Source: Chitinophaga pinensis
GTDB lineage: Bacteria > Bacteroidota > Bacteroidia > Flavobacteriales_D > Crocinitomicaceae
NCBI GenBank assembly: GCA_943324565.2
Contig: CALPMC020000022.1
Location: 1 to 37,466 of the forward strand
DNA length: 37,466 bases
Direction: 5' to 3'
Shown one piece after another: positions 25,185 through 33,209 of the stretch. A program made the position numbers and the translations under genes. How positions within the stretch are numbered: position 1 is the first letter of the stretch; every line of letters begins with the position of its first letter. A model generated the notes under the pieces. The model was not told the origin of the DNA, did not search any database, and saw nothing but the letters and a program-made list of their open reading frames with translations.

Positions 25185-25820
25185 ATGACCTACACAAAAT
25201 CAAAAGTTTTAGATTGGCTAGAACCTAGTGTTCCAAAGCTAACTTGGCAACAGCAAACATTGTATAAACTTATTATAGACCATACAAGAGTAAGAAGGTT
25301 GTTGTTTCAGCATGGCTATTTTGCAGATGAGCTTGCCTCAAATAAAGTTGAAATGGAGTTGGCGATTTTGACTTGTGTAGTCTTTTCCTCTCACAATTCA
25401 AATGACTTACAGGTAAAGACTTTACAAGAAATTGACAATGATATTATTGCAATTCTAAGGTCAATTGCTTGCAGTTGCGCCTTGTTTCATCTCAATCAAG
25501 ACTTTATCAGAAAAAGGATATTTGAGTATCAAGATGATTTAAAGCAATGCCAATCAGAAGAATCAACTTTTTTGCCATTTAAAAGTTATCATAATATTTT
25601 TAACCAGCCACTAAAAAAGGAGGATATTAAGCAGATTCAAGTTGATGATAATGCTGTGGCAAAATTTAAAGAAGTTCTGATAGAAATTGTGGAAAATCAC
25701 AAAACAGTTTTTGATAAGTTCTCAAAGAAGCATGTTCCATTTAACTTTTTTTCAGCAGCATTAGATGAGGTGCGTCATTACAATTTTATAAATCAGATGT
25801 ATTACAAAGAGGAGAGATAA
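25185..25820 (+). CDS. Unknown 211-aa protein, member of the cargo paralogue family
   Basis: It aligns over its length with the 225-aa neighbour: GYFADELASNKVEMELAILT (about 44-63), FEYQDDLKQCQSEESTFLP and YHNIFNQPLK (about 113-144), then FKEVLIEIVENHKTVFDK. The spacing between blocks is nearly equal in both, so they are duplicates that have diverged far. Mainly helical and soluble. It is convergent with the integrase gene, 14 bp between stops. Function unknown. Confidence 0.72.
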   Translation: MTYTKSKVLDWLEPSVPKLTWQQQTLYKLIIDHTRVRRLLFQHGYFADELASNKVEMELAILTCVVFSSHNSNDLQVKTLQEIDNDIIAILRSIACSCALFHLNQDFIRKRIFEYQDDLKQCQSEESTFLPFKSYHNIFNQPLKKEDIKQIQVDDNAVAKFKEVLIEIVENHKTVFDKFSKKHVPFNFFSAALDEVRHYNFINQMYYKEER

Positions 25821-25834
25821 AAACAAGGAGGCTT

Positions 25835-27058
25835 TCACCTCCCTGTTACAGCATTGATAATCTTTCTATTGAGCGCATCCAACTTTTGAAGGTCATATTG
25901 CTCCAAGTAAATCTCAGTCACAGCATGCGCAGGAGATTTATGTCCTAGCAGATAGGAAATTTCTTCTACAGTTATACCTAAGCCCCTTGCTATATTGGCG
26001 TATGAGTAGCGCATAACATAGGTAGACAGCTTGATATCTAACTCTAGTAACTTGCTAATTTTTTTGAGATGATTGTTCACTACATGTAGATGCTGACCAT
26101 ACCTTTTGAGAACTTCAATGTCCTTGTCAAGTAGTTGAATTTCTTCATCCAAAACGCCAATGAGTGTGATGCCACCTTTGGACAGCTTTTTCAGAAGCAC
26201 GTTTACCTCTTCTTCCATGCCAATAGAATATATGGTCTTGGTTTTTGAACGCTCATAGATAATTCTGTCACCTAAAATTTGCTTATTAGTAAGTTTTACC
26301 AAATCCTTAAAGTTGATACCACGCAACAGGAATATCAACTTACCAATACAGTAGCTTCTGTAAAGAGGATGTTGCTCTGGCAAATTCAAGTCAAAATACC
26401 TTTGCATCTGTTCCAGATTCAGTGTTTTTGGAACAGACTTACCTTTCTTTATCTTGTATCTGAAGAAAGGATACCAACCTTGCTCTACTATATCTACAAG
26501 GATTGCTTTGTTACAGATTGCCCTCAAGGTTCTCATGTACACGCTTAGTGTATTCAACTTGACGCCATTTTTCAAAAGCACCGTCTCAGCTTCAAGCAAG
26601 TGCATGTGCTTTAATTCTTTGAATGGAATATCCAAGTTCATAACACGCTTCAATCCTCTCAAGGCGCTGAGGTAGACACCTGCATTTCCTGCTTTACCAA
26701 TTTCAGCAAGTCTGACTGCTTCTTGTTGCCAAAACTCAACGATGGTAAGTTCTGATTTTTGACTCTTGCCAAAGAGCGCTTTTATCTGCTCAATACTCAC
26801 ATCATCTTGCATTTGCTCCAAATGGATAATCTTGTCTCTACAAGTATCAATCTCCTTTTGTAAGGACTTGTTGAGGGATTTGTTTCCTATTACAACTTCT
26901 CTTTTGTCATCAAACTGATGCTCATGTAATTCTTGGTTAGTTGCAACATCTACATATTTACCCGCTTGTCTAATGCGAATTACCAAAGGGTATGCACCAG
27001 ACTTCTTTTTTCTCCTTTTGTCAAGGACTAATTTAACTGTTGCCATTGCACAAATCAT
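25835..27058 (-). CDS. Tyrosine recombinase (integrase) of the tRNA-Val element
   Basis: This 407-aa integrase has an N-terminal arm-binding domain (KLVLDKRRKKKSGAYPLVIR), a SAM-like core-binding domain (~105-205) and a catalytic domain. The active site is visible as IFLLRGINFKDLVKL (first Arg), YERSKTKT (Lys), STYVMRYSYANIARGLG (second Arg; the box II His position is Tyr, which I believe is common in Bacteroidota), YLLGHKSPAHAV (His) and EIYLEQYD (nucleophile Tyr). The family usually starts MATVK, which would be ATG at 27046; ATG at 27058 is given. It lies next to the tRNA and reads inward. TGTGCACG motifs sit just upstream and may regulate it. Confidence 0.93.
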   Translation of the reverse strand: MICAMATVKLVLDKRRKKKSGAYPLVIRIRQAGKYVDVATNQELHEHQFDDKREVVIGNKSLNKSLQKEIDTCRDKIIHLEQMQDDVSIEQIKALFGKSQKSELTIVEFWQQEAVRLAEIGKAGNAGVYLSALRGLKRVMNLDIPFKELKHMHLLEAETVLLKNGVKLNTLSVYMRTLRAICNKAILVDIVEQGWYPFFRYKIKKGKSVPKTLNLEQMQRYFDLNLPEQHPLYRSYCIGKLIFLLRGINFKDLVKLTNKQILGDRIIYERSKTKTIYSIGMEEEVNVLLKKLSKGGITLIGVLDEEIQLLDKDIEVLKRYGQHLHVVNNHLKKISKLLELDIKLSTYVMRYSYANIARGLGITVEEISYLLGHKSPAHAVTEIYLEQYDLQKLDALNRKIINAVTGR

Positions 27059-27090
27059 TGTGCTTCCTGTTTGACATCACCACCAGAAAA

Positions 27091-27150
27091 TGTGCACGCC
27101 TCATGTGCACGTTTCATCAAAATTCAGCCATGTGCACGCGCTTGTGCACG
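27091..27150. promoter_or_regulatory. Right-end TGTGCACG cluster (possible recombinase arm sites)
   Basis: TGTGCACG occurs four times, at 27091, 27104, 27131 and 27143, as two pairs spaced 13 and 12 bp, between the integrase start and the right att repeat. The pairs match the one at the left end. Arm sites or an integrase operator are both possible. Confidence 0.55.
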
Positions 27151-27251
27151 CCATTTGGCACTTGTAAAAGAATTGAAAAGTAGTAGTACTTTGAATTTTG
27201 AGAATATGGATGTGTCTCGCACAACCACTTTAAATACAAGCGTTTTAAAAC

Positions 27252-27280
27252 AAAAAAGCCTCACATTTCTGTGAAGCTTT
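27252..27280 (-). terminator. Element-borne terminator of tRNA-Val
   Basis: On the minus strand AAGCTTCAC, AGAAAT and GTGAGGCTTTTTTG form a hairpin with a T-run directly after the tRNA 3' end. It differs in sequence from the old chromosomal terminator at 21110-21145. Confidence 0.75.
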
Positions 27281-27327
27281 TGTGGGGGTTGACGGGTTCG
27301 AACCGCCGACCCTCTGCTTGTAAGGCA
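27281..27327 (-). repeat. Right att repeat within tRNA-Val
   Basis: This 47-bp sequence is identical to 21155-21201. It covers the tRNA from the anticodon arm to the 3' end and two bases beyond. Crossover should lie somewhere inside it. Confidence 0.93.
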
Positions 27328-27357
27328 GATGCTCTGAACCAGCTGAGCTAAACCCCC
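27283..27357 (-). tRNA. tRNA-Val (TAC)
   Basis: The cloverleaf is complete: acceptor GGGGGTT/AACCCCC, D arm GCTC/GAGC, anticodon stem TCTGC/GCAGA with loop CTTACAA (anticodon TAC, Val), and T arm GGCGG-TTCGAAC-CCGTC. CCA is not encoded. It is the target of the 6.1-kb element and stays intact. Confidence 0.95.
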
Positions 27358-27373
27358 TTCTTTTTTGAGAGTG

Positions 27374-27406
27374 CAAATATACTTAAATTAAAATGAATAT
27401 TCCAAA
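27374..27406 (-). promoter_or_regulatory. tRNA-Val promoter
   Basis: Minus-strand TTTG (27403-27406), 21 bp, TATATTTG (27374-27381), then 16 bp to the tRNA 5' end. It matches the Bacteroidota primary-sigma pattern and has the same spacing as the tRNA-Phe promoter. Confidence 0.65.
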
Positions 27407-27418
27407 TTGTTTTTGAAA

Positions 27419-27676
27419 TTATTTTTCATTTTTTATTTCTTCTATTTTACTTAAAACATCATCTAAGCCTTCTTTAAATTTTTCAAAATCTTCTTTATAA
27501 AGGAAAATCTTGTGCTTCTGATAGTTACCGTCACCCCCTTCGTCAGAAAATGTTTTTTTACTTTCCGTGAGTGTGATATACAAATCATTTCCTTTTGTTG
27601 CTTTGATGTCGAAAAAGTAAGTTCGCTTACCTGCCCGCACAACTTTAGAGTAGATTTCGTTTTGATCTGAATTCAT
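27419..27676 (-). CDS. PUR family DNA/RNA-binding protein (DUF3276)
   Basis: This 85-aa single PUR repeat has the family pattern IYSKVVRAGKRTYFFDIKAT followed by LYITLTESKK and HKIFLYKEDFEKFKEGLDDV. PUR proteins bind purine-rich single-stranded nucleic acid, and the bacterial role is poorly known. Length is shorter than most Flavobacteriia members (~100-130) but the fold is complete. It is a monocistronic gene next to tRNA-Val. Confidence 0.85.
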   Translation of the reverse strand: MNSDQNEIYSKVVRAGKRTYFFDIKATKGNDLYITLTESKKTFSDEGGDGNYQKHKIFLYKEDFEKFKEGLDDVLSKIEEIKNEK

Positions 27677-27863
27677 AAAATAGTTTTAGAGTGTCAAAGA
27701 TGCTGTTTTTTTGATAAAAATCAAAAAAATGTAAAAAAAAATAATCTTAACTTGCTTAAATACAAGATTGTAAAACAGATTTAATTAGTCAAAATGATTT
27801 ATTTATTCGTTTCAACTAGCATTAATCTGAATTTCAATTTAAATGTTAAGTTATAATTCTACC

Positions 27864-28100
27864 TTATTTTTCTAACACTTTTGAATAATAAGTGTTAAAT
27901 TCAACACTTGAACAATGAACAAAAGACACTGAAAAGTTTAACATATCTTGAATACGAATTATTTCAGGATACTTTTTTGCTTCGGTTTGATATAGAAAAC
28001 ACTTGCTTCCAATTAACTGAATTTCATAAAAAGAACGCTCGCTGTCGATGCGATAAAACGATTTGTCATTCATCAGTTTTCGATATTGTGGAAAGTTCAT
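27864..28100 (-). CDS. Unknown 78-aa protein
   Basis: This small protein (MNFPQYRKLMNDKSFYRIDS) is rich in Tyr, Phe and Ser and lacks a signal or membrane segment. It follows the flavoprotein gene by 2 nt, so it is probably co-transcribed. No family recognised. Confidence 0.65.
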   Translation of the reverse strand: MNFPQYRKLMNDKSFYRIDSERSFYEIQLIGSKCFLYQTEAKKYPEIIRIQDMLNFSVSFVHCSSVEFNTYYSKVLEK

Positions 28101-28102
28101 CC

Positions 28103-29593
28103 TTAAAGTCTTTCCAAAGGTGTTTTTACGCCATCAACAAGAGAATAACACGCTAATTTATCTTTAAAAACAGATGATTTGAAAATAGAACGATTCAAAA
28201 GCATTCGAACACATTCTTGTATTCCTTCAACTATAGATGGATGTGGATGAATCAACTCAGAAAGCACTTCAATTGGCATATTTAACTTAATCAATAAACC
28301 AACTGCTTGAATGGCTGTAGAAGCATGTGCACCTACAACACGCATTCCTAATATCCGCATTTCGTTGTCATTCGTTACAATAATTTTGAAAAAACCTTGT
28401 GTTTTTCGCATCGCAATTGCACGCGTAATCAAGGAATAATCTATCTTAACAACTTTAATTGGAATTCTTTGTTCGACACATTGTTGTTCATTAAAACCAA
28501 CAGAAGCAACCTCTGGATTTAAAAACATTATTGTACAAATATTGACGTAGTTCAACAATTCGGGTTTATTTCCAAATGCTTTTTCAACTGCATGTCGCGC
28601 TTCGATTTCACCCATGTTTACTAAAGCAATACGTCCGGAAACATCACCAACAGCATAAACATTAGGAATATTTGTTCGTGTATCCTCATCACCAATATGG
28701 ACACCTCGTTTAGACATTAAAACCCCAGCGTTTTCTAATCCAAGATTTTCGATATTTGGCTGACGACCAATGGATAAAAGCGCTTTTTCAACACGAATTA
28801 CTTCGCTCCTCCCATCAGGATAAGACAATTCGTACTCCACTTCACCATCAATTTTTTCAAGTCGTTCTAATTTTGCATTGGAATGAATCACAACACCTTT
28901 ATCTGTTAAATTACTCGAAATCAATCGGGAAATATCTGCATCTTCAAATGGTAAAATGCGTTCTTGTCGGTCGATGATGTAAACTTTTGTACGCCCAAAA
29001 TTGGAAAAAATAGTTGCATATTCACATCCAATTACACCTGCACCAACTATTACTAAACTTTTAGGATAATCTTCAATGTTATCGATGCCGTTACTTGTAA
29101 GAATAACCTTTTCGTCCACATCAAATTCAGGCATTCTACGTGGTCGACTGCCTGTTGCAAGTACTATATTTTCTCCCCAAACGATTTTTTCTTCCCCTTC
29201 GTGTGTTATTCTAACTTCGTTTTTAGAAACTAAATATCCATGACCTCGCTCGTAGTGAAGCAATTTGTGCATGGTTTCGGTTTGCAATAATTTAATATGG
29301 GCAGAGTATTGAAATTTGCGTTCAAAAATCGCTTCAGCAAGGTTTTTCTTTACATCCTCCCAAGAAAGTTCAAATTTTGTTCTTCCTTTTGAAACAATCA
29401 TATCATTCACATCAGCAACACGATTGGACAATTCCCAAAGAGTTTTTGATGAAAGCGCACCATTATATACGCCTGCTCCTCCAACTTTATCCATTTCGAT
29501 TAAACAAACACGTTTACCGAAATCTATCCCTCTCATTGCTGCTGCGTATCCTGCAGGACCACCGCCAATGACAACTAAATCAAATTTTTCCAT
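28103..29593 (-). CDS. FAD/NAD-dependent oxidoreductase of the Lpd/SthA fold without redox cysteines
   Basis: This 496-aa flavoprotein has the dinucleotide folds VVIGGGPAGYAAAMRG (FAD) and VIVGAGVIGCEYATIFSNFG (NAD), ATG motif LATGSRPRRMP, second FAD motif NVYAVGDVSGR and a dimerisation domain with HPHPSIVEGIQ, which keeps the His and Glu of the family. In dihydrolipoamide dehydrogenase the first helix carries GGTCLNVGCIPSK; here it is GGAGVYNGALSSK, so both cysteines are Gly and Ala. It cannot use the disulfide mechanism. SthA-type transhydrogenases keep one Cys, so a transhydrogenase or diaphorase role is only a guess. Confidence 0.85.
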   Translation of the reverse strand: MEKFDLVVIGGGPAGYAAAMRGIDFGKRVCLIEMDKVGGAGVYNGALSSKTLWELSNRVADVNDMIVSKGRTKFELSWEDVKKNLAEAIFERKFQYSAHIKLLQTETMHKLLHYERGHGYLVSKNEVRITHEGEEKIVWGENIVLATGSRPRRMPEFDVDEKVILTSNGIDNIEDYPKSLVIVGAGVIGCEYATIFSNFGRTKVYIIDRQERILPFEDADISRLISSNLTDKGVVIHSNAKLERLEKIDGEVEYELSYPDGRSEVIRVEKALLSIGRQPNIENLGLENAGVLMSKRGVHIGDEDTRTNIPNVYAVGDVSGRIALVNMGEIEARHAVEKAFGNKPELLNYVNICTIMFLNPEVASVGFNEQQCVEQRIPIKVVKIDYSLITRAIAMRKTQGFFKIIVTNDNEMRILGMRVVGAHASTAIQAVGLLIKLNMPIEVLSELIHPHPSIVEGIQECVRMLLNRSIFKSSVFKDKLACYSLVDGVKTPLERL

Positions 29594-29706
29594 TTACTCT
29601 AAATTCGATGTAAATATAGTTATTACCTGAGTTCAATGGATTTAATCACTATTAGTTTAATATGAAAAAAAATAGTATTAGTTCAAGATTACTTGAATTT
29701 TCAACC

Positions 29707-32175
29707 TTAAAAATTCCATTTCATGCTTCTGTCGTCAAGGACAGCAAAAGAAATCTTCCAAGCAGGAGTTGGTTTGATGTTGTTTCCATCGGAAAGTACG
29801 CCATAAATTCCGACACGTAAACGACGACGAGAAAGTTTAAAATTTCGTTCTAAACCAGCAAGTATTTCGTAGTGTTGCCAATTATATTCCTGAACATAAA
29901 GTGCTCCAACACCAGCAACTAAACCAATTCTGGTTTTTTTCATAAATGGGATTTTATTCAAAATTGCACCATTGTCGTGATGCACAAAATGCGCCTCTAA
30001 AGATAAACCTGAGGTAATTAAATTACTGTCTAAACCTTGAAAAGAATACAATGGATTGGAGAACCAAATGGGGTCGCTTCTTCGTTGATATTTAAAATCA
30101 GGATTATATAAATTCCGTGTACTTAAGAATTTACCTGCTGATAAACGATAACTGGAAGTACCTAAAGTGGCAATTTTAAACGTTTGCATGATGTCAAATT
30201 GCATATAAAAATGATCGACATCGCTACCAAATATTTTAGGCATTCCACGTTCGAAGTTCAAGTAAAAAGTTGGCCAAGCAGAACCTAGCAATACTTTTCG
30301 ATAAGGCTCACGCATGTATTTTTGCATTGGTGTATAACTCAATGTCAAATCACCAATCATCGCTTGATAGGATTTAAAATCTGAAGGTTCTGAATTTGGT
30401 AAAATAGAATCTACAGCTGTCAAAAATTTATATCCTTTCAAACTTCTTCTTTCGCTAAATTCAAAACTTAAATCGATGTAAAACCCGTTGAAAATTTCGT
30501 ATTCAACATTGGTTCGCATGCGAGTTGCTTCAATAAAATTTTCTCTTTTATAGACTTGTGTTATCGCATCAAATCCTCGTATTACATCAAAATCATGATT
30601 GATTGAAAAGCGCAAGAAACCAAAATGAAAAGGATCAAATCGGTATTTCCACCAAGTACTTCCTTTTATATCTTGATTAAGCAATCCATAAGAAATTCGG
30701 GTATAAGAATCCAAAGTTCGCTCATCTTTCCACTTTTTGAAATAATCAAAACTTGGTGTCAAGCGAGGCCCTGCAATATAAATTGGTTGAATGAAAGTTG
30801 CTAAAGAACCTATTGTCCATTGCTGTCTTTTAGGTCGATTTCTGTGGTCAACTCCAAACCAAAGCACTTTTAAAACCGTTACTTTATTAAAGATTTTATC
30901 AACGGAATCGAGGTATTCTTTTCTGTTTTGAAAGTCGCGAATACTATCTTTTGCAATGATAAATTTTCGTTCTTCTTCTGTTAAAGTTGTTTGTCTATTT
31001 TGTGCCCAAAAAGCAGTGTCTTTCTCGTAAGCTTCTTTTTCTGTTACAGCAAGCTCAGTGTTGAAAAACTTATTGCCGAAAGTTGGTTTAAAATTATAAT
31101 TCGAGAAAATAGCATTGGTCGAACACTTTGAAACTTCATTTTTGTAGCGCACACCGTAAGTTAAGTTTTGGGTAGCAAGTACACAAATGGAGTCACCTGG
31201 ATGCGTGAATGTTTGTTCAATGGTGAAATAATCGTAAATCAACAAATTCCCTTTGTTCATCGTTAATTCGAGCTTCTGCACTAACCACAAACTATCGATT
31301 ACATAAATGTATCCTTCTAAAGTTGTAGTTGCAGTGTTTCTGGGGATAATTTTAATTTTTGAAATCATTCTTCCGTTTTCTTCAAATTTCTTTTCCAATC
31401 GGTATTTGTACGAAAGGATTCCCGGTGAAGAAATAGGTGAACTGACAGGAGTTTGGTGTAAATCGTCTAAATGCAATAAATTTTCAAAGAAATTAAAATT
31501 CGATTTTACAGTCGTTGTATAATAAAGTGATTGTGCGTTTCCTCTTAATGTAAATGCATTTCGGATTTCCTTTACCTTGTTTCCCGGTGCATAATTTCGA
31601 GTCAGTTGAACTTCCACTAAATTCATTTTATCTGTCCAATCACCTTTTTTCTTTTTATCATTTTCTAAAGGATCGGCGTCCGTTTTTGTAGGCTCGTTGG
31701 TTTGTTTTTCTTTAAGTTTAGGATCTAATTTTTCAGTTGCTTTGATGTACACATCAACGATATGTGAATAATTCCAAGGGTTAATTTGCTCCCTTTTTTT
31801 CACGACTTCCATCATGATATCTCTTCCGGGGTTTGATTTTTTAATGGAAACTTCGATTGATTCCAACTCTTTTATTTTAGTAGGAAAGAGCTGCATGTTT
31901 TTGGCAATGTCTAAATTGTTTAGTGTTACGTACGTTTCTCGATCATTAAAACCTGTTGCTGAGAAGATTAAAAAGTATTCTCCAGGCATCATTGAAAGTT
32001 CGTATTTCCCATTAATATCTGCAACTGTTCGTTGTTCGGATGCATTTTTTACATAAACAATAGCGAATGGAATTGGTGTATTACGTTCGTCGACAATTTC
32101 ACCTCTCACAAATTGTTGAACGAAAGCGGGGAAACTGATGGTAAAAAAGAAAAATAGTAAAAGTATTTTTTTCAT
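29707..32175 (-). CDS. DUF5686 outer-membrane protein with carboxypeptidase-like regulatory domain
   Basis: This 822-aa protein has a signal peptide (MKKILLLFFFFTISFPAF) and an N-terminal CarboxypepD_reg-like beta domain (GEIVDERNTPIPFAIVYVKN, GKYELSMMPGEYFLIFSATG). The long DUF5686 region ends in a beta-barrel-like C-terminus and a terminal Phe (RSMKWNF). The domain order matches Bacteroidota proteins annotated 'DUF5686 and carboxypeptidase-like regulatory domain'. Function is unknown; outer-membrane location is inferred from the barrel and the terminal aromatic residue. Confidence 0.85.
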   Translation of the reverse strand: MKKILLLFFFFTISFPAFVQQFVRGEIVDERNTPIPFAIVYVKNASEQRTVADINGKYELSMMPGEYFLIFSATGFNDRETYVTLNNLDIAKNMQLFPTKIKELESIEVSIKKSNPGRDIMMEVVKKREQINPWNYSHIVDVYIKATEKLDPKLKEKQTNEPTKTDADPLENDKKKKGDWTDKMNLVEVQLTRNYAPGNKVKEIRNAFTLRGNAQSLYYTTTVKSNFNFFENLLHLDDLHQTPVSSPISSPGILSYKYRLEKKFEENGRMISKIKIIPRNTATTTLEGYIYVIDSLWLVQKLELTMNKGNLLIYDYFTIEQTFTHPGDSICVLATQNLTYGVRYKNEVSKCSTNAIFSNYNFKPTFGNKFFNTELAVTEKEAYEKDTAFWAQNRQTTLTEEERKFIIAKDSIRDFQNRKEYLDSVDKIFNKVTVLKVLWFGVDHRNRPKRQQWTIGSLATFIQPIYIAGPRLTPSFDYFKKWKDERTLDSYTRISYGLLNQDIKGSTWWKYRFDPFHFGFLRFSINHDFDVIRGFDAITQVYKRENFIEATRMRTNVEYEIFNGFYIDLSFEFSERRSLKGYKFLTAVDSILPNSEPSDFKSYQAMIGDLTLSYTPMQKYMREPYRKVLLGSAWPTFYLNFERGMPKIFGSDVDHFYMQFDIMQTFKIATLGTSSYRLSAGKFLSTRNLYNPDFKYQRRSDPIWFSNPLYSFQGLDSNLITSGLSLEAHFVHHDNGAILNKIPFMKKTRIGLVAGVGALYVQEYNWQHYEILAGLERNFKLSRRRLRVGIYGVLSDGNNIKPTPAWKISFAVLDDRSMKWNF

Positions 32176-32327
32176 TCTTTATTGAGACAATCTTATTAGT
32201 GTTTAAGTTACTTTTTTCGATAAAATTTATTGTGAAAATAAACCATTTCAGTTTTTTTAACTCAACAATTGTGTTTAAAGAATTTTGTGGATTAAGAACC
32301 TTAATAAAAGATGTATGAAAGGATAAT

Positions 32328-32570
32328 TTATTTTTTTTGTGGTTGGTTGTTTTCTTGATTTTTTACTTCTGCAAGGTATTTTAAGTGCTTTTCCATTCTT
32401 TTCATCATATATGTTTTCATCAAATACATTCCGAGTGAAACGGCTACGAAAACGTAATAAAAAGACCATTTATTAAAGCCATCCATAATTGATAGATAAG
32501 TAATTAATAATCCAAGCGAAATGGCTGCAAAAAGCCAAAAATATCGCATGATGTTGTTATATGTATTCAT
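32328..32570 (-). CDS. Small two-helix membrane protein
   Basis: This 80-aa protein has two hydrophobic helices (FWLFAAISLGLLITYLSIM and FYYVFVAVSLGMYLMKTY) and a charged C-terminal tail. It is 18 bp after lptC. Unknown function; it may belong to the lptC operon. Confidence 0.75.
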   Translation of the reverse strand: MNTYNNIMRYFWLFAAISLGLLITYLSIMDGFNKWSFYYVFVAVSLGMYLMKTYMMKRMEKHLKYLAEVKNQENNQPQKK

Positions 32571-32588
32571 TTGTTTTGGGTATTCTAA

Positions 32589-33179
32589 TTAGTTTATTTC
32601 AAGTTCTTCTTCAATTTGAATTTTTCCTTCTGGTTTTAATAATTCATATTTATTAAATTCTTGTGTTGTTTTTATCCCGTCCTTACCAATAACTATACCT
32701 TTTGGTGAACGCACAATTATTTGGGAAAGGGAATAAATCGTACTGTCTCTTTGATTCCAATAAAGTGCCTCTGTTTCAAGCATTTGTTTGTTCTTAAAAT
32801 TATACAATCGCACAGAATCCTTTACAATAATAGTTCCATTTGTAAAATTTATTTCTCCGTATAATGCAAATAAAGTTGATATGACTTTGCCTTTATCGTT
32901 AAAAAAGTTAACACGTAAGCTATCTTTAACCTTTGTGATGTGTGTTTTGTTTCGGAATGTTTCTGCCAAAGTTGCAATTATTTCAACCTTTGCATAACCA
33001 CTATCAGATATCATAATGTGTAAATCTTTGGTGGTTTCATCAGGCGTATTCGTGTCGAAAGTGATTTTTTGAATTGCTTCCAAATCATTTTCACAAGAAT
33101 AGATAATAAGCAATGAAAGCAAGTAAATTACTAAAAGATTTTTTTTTTTGCTTTTTATGGTTATCGGTCTCATTGACAT
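32589..33179 (-). CDS. lptC: LPS export protein LptC
   Basis: This 196-aa protein has an N-terminal hydrophobic signal ending LLIIYSCEND, which reads as a lipobox with Cys, then the LptC beta-jellyroll pattern: DLHIMISDSGYAKVEIIAT, RVNFFNDKGKVISTLFALYG, NFKNKQMLETEALYWNQRD and GKDGIKTTQEF. LptC hands lipopolysaccharide from LptB2FG to LptA across the periplasm. It is downstream of an outer-membrane protein gene in the coaX operon. Confidence 0.9.
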   Translation of the reverse strand: MSMRPITIKSKKKNLLVIYLLSLLIIYSCENDLEAIQKITFDTNTPDETTKDLHIMISDSGYAKVEIIATLAETFRNKTHITKVKDSLRVNFFNDKGKVISTLFALYGEINFTNGTIIVKDSVRLYNFKNKQMLETEALYWNQRDSTIYSLSQIIVRSPKGIVIGKDGIKTTQEFNKYELLKPEGKIQIEEELEIN

Positions 33180-33209
33180 TTATTGAATCAAGGCAATTTT
33201 AATTAAATC

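Larger units (their letters stand above)
21155..27327. mobile_element. 6.1-kb integrative element in tRNA-Val
   Basis: The element is bounded by two identical 47-bp direct repeats, 21155-21201 and 27281-27327, which are the 3' part of tRNA-Val from the anticodon arm to the end plus two bases. The repeat unit length is 6126 bp. The intact tRNA is at the right end, with its 3' half supplied by the element copy. A tyrosine recombinase gene lies next to it, reading inward. Cargo is a truncated DUF3871 gene, XRE and HsdM remnants, and seven unrecognised genes. No relaxase, replication or conjugation gene is seen, so spread would need help from elsewhere. Confidence 0.9.

Noticed and set aside
25835-27058. 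Integrase as a degenerate, inactive recombinase because box II lacks His
   Set aside because: Both Arg, Lys, the later His and the Tyr are present, and a Tyr at the His position is, as far as I recall, usual in Bacteroidota integrases.
27091-27150. TGTGCACG repeats as a CRISPR array
   Set aside because: Only 8-bp motifs with 5-19-bp gaps; no long repeats, spacers or cas genes.
27071-27274. Plus-strand open frame beside the integrase
   Set aside because: It covers the TGTGCAC repeats and terminator; Cys/Ala/His-rich composition comes from the repeats.
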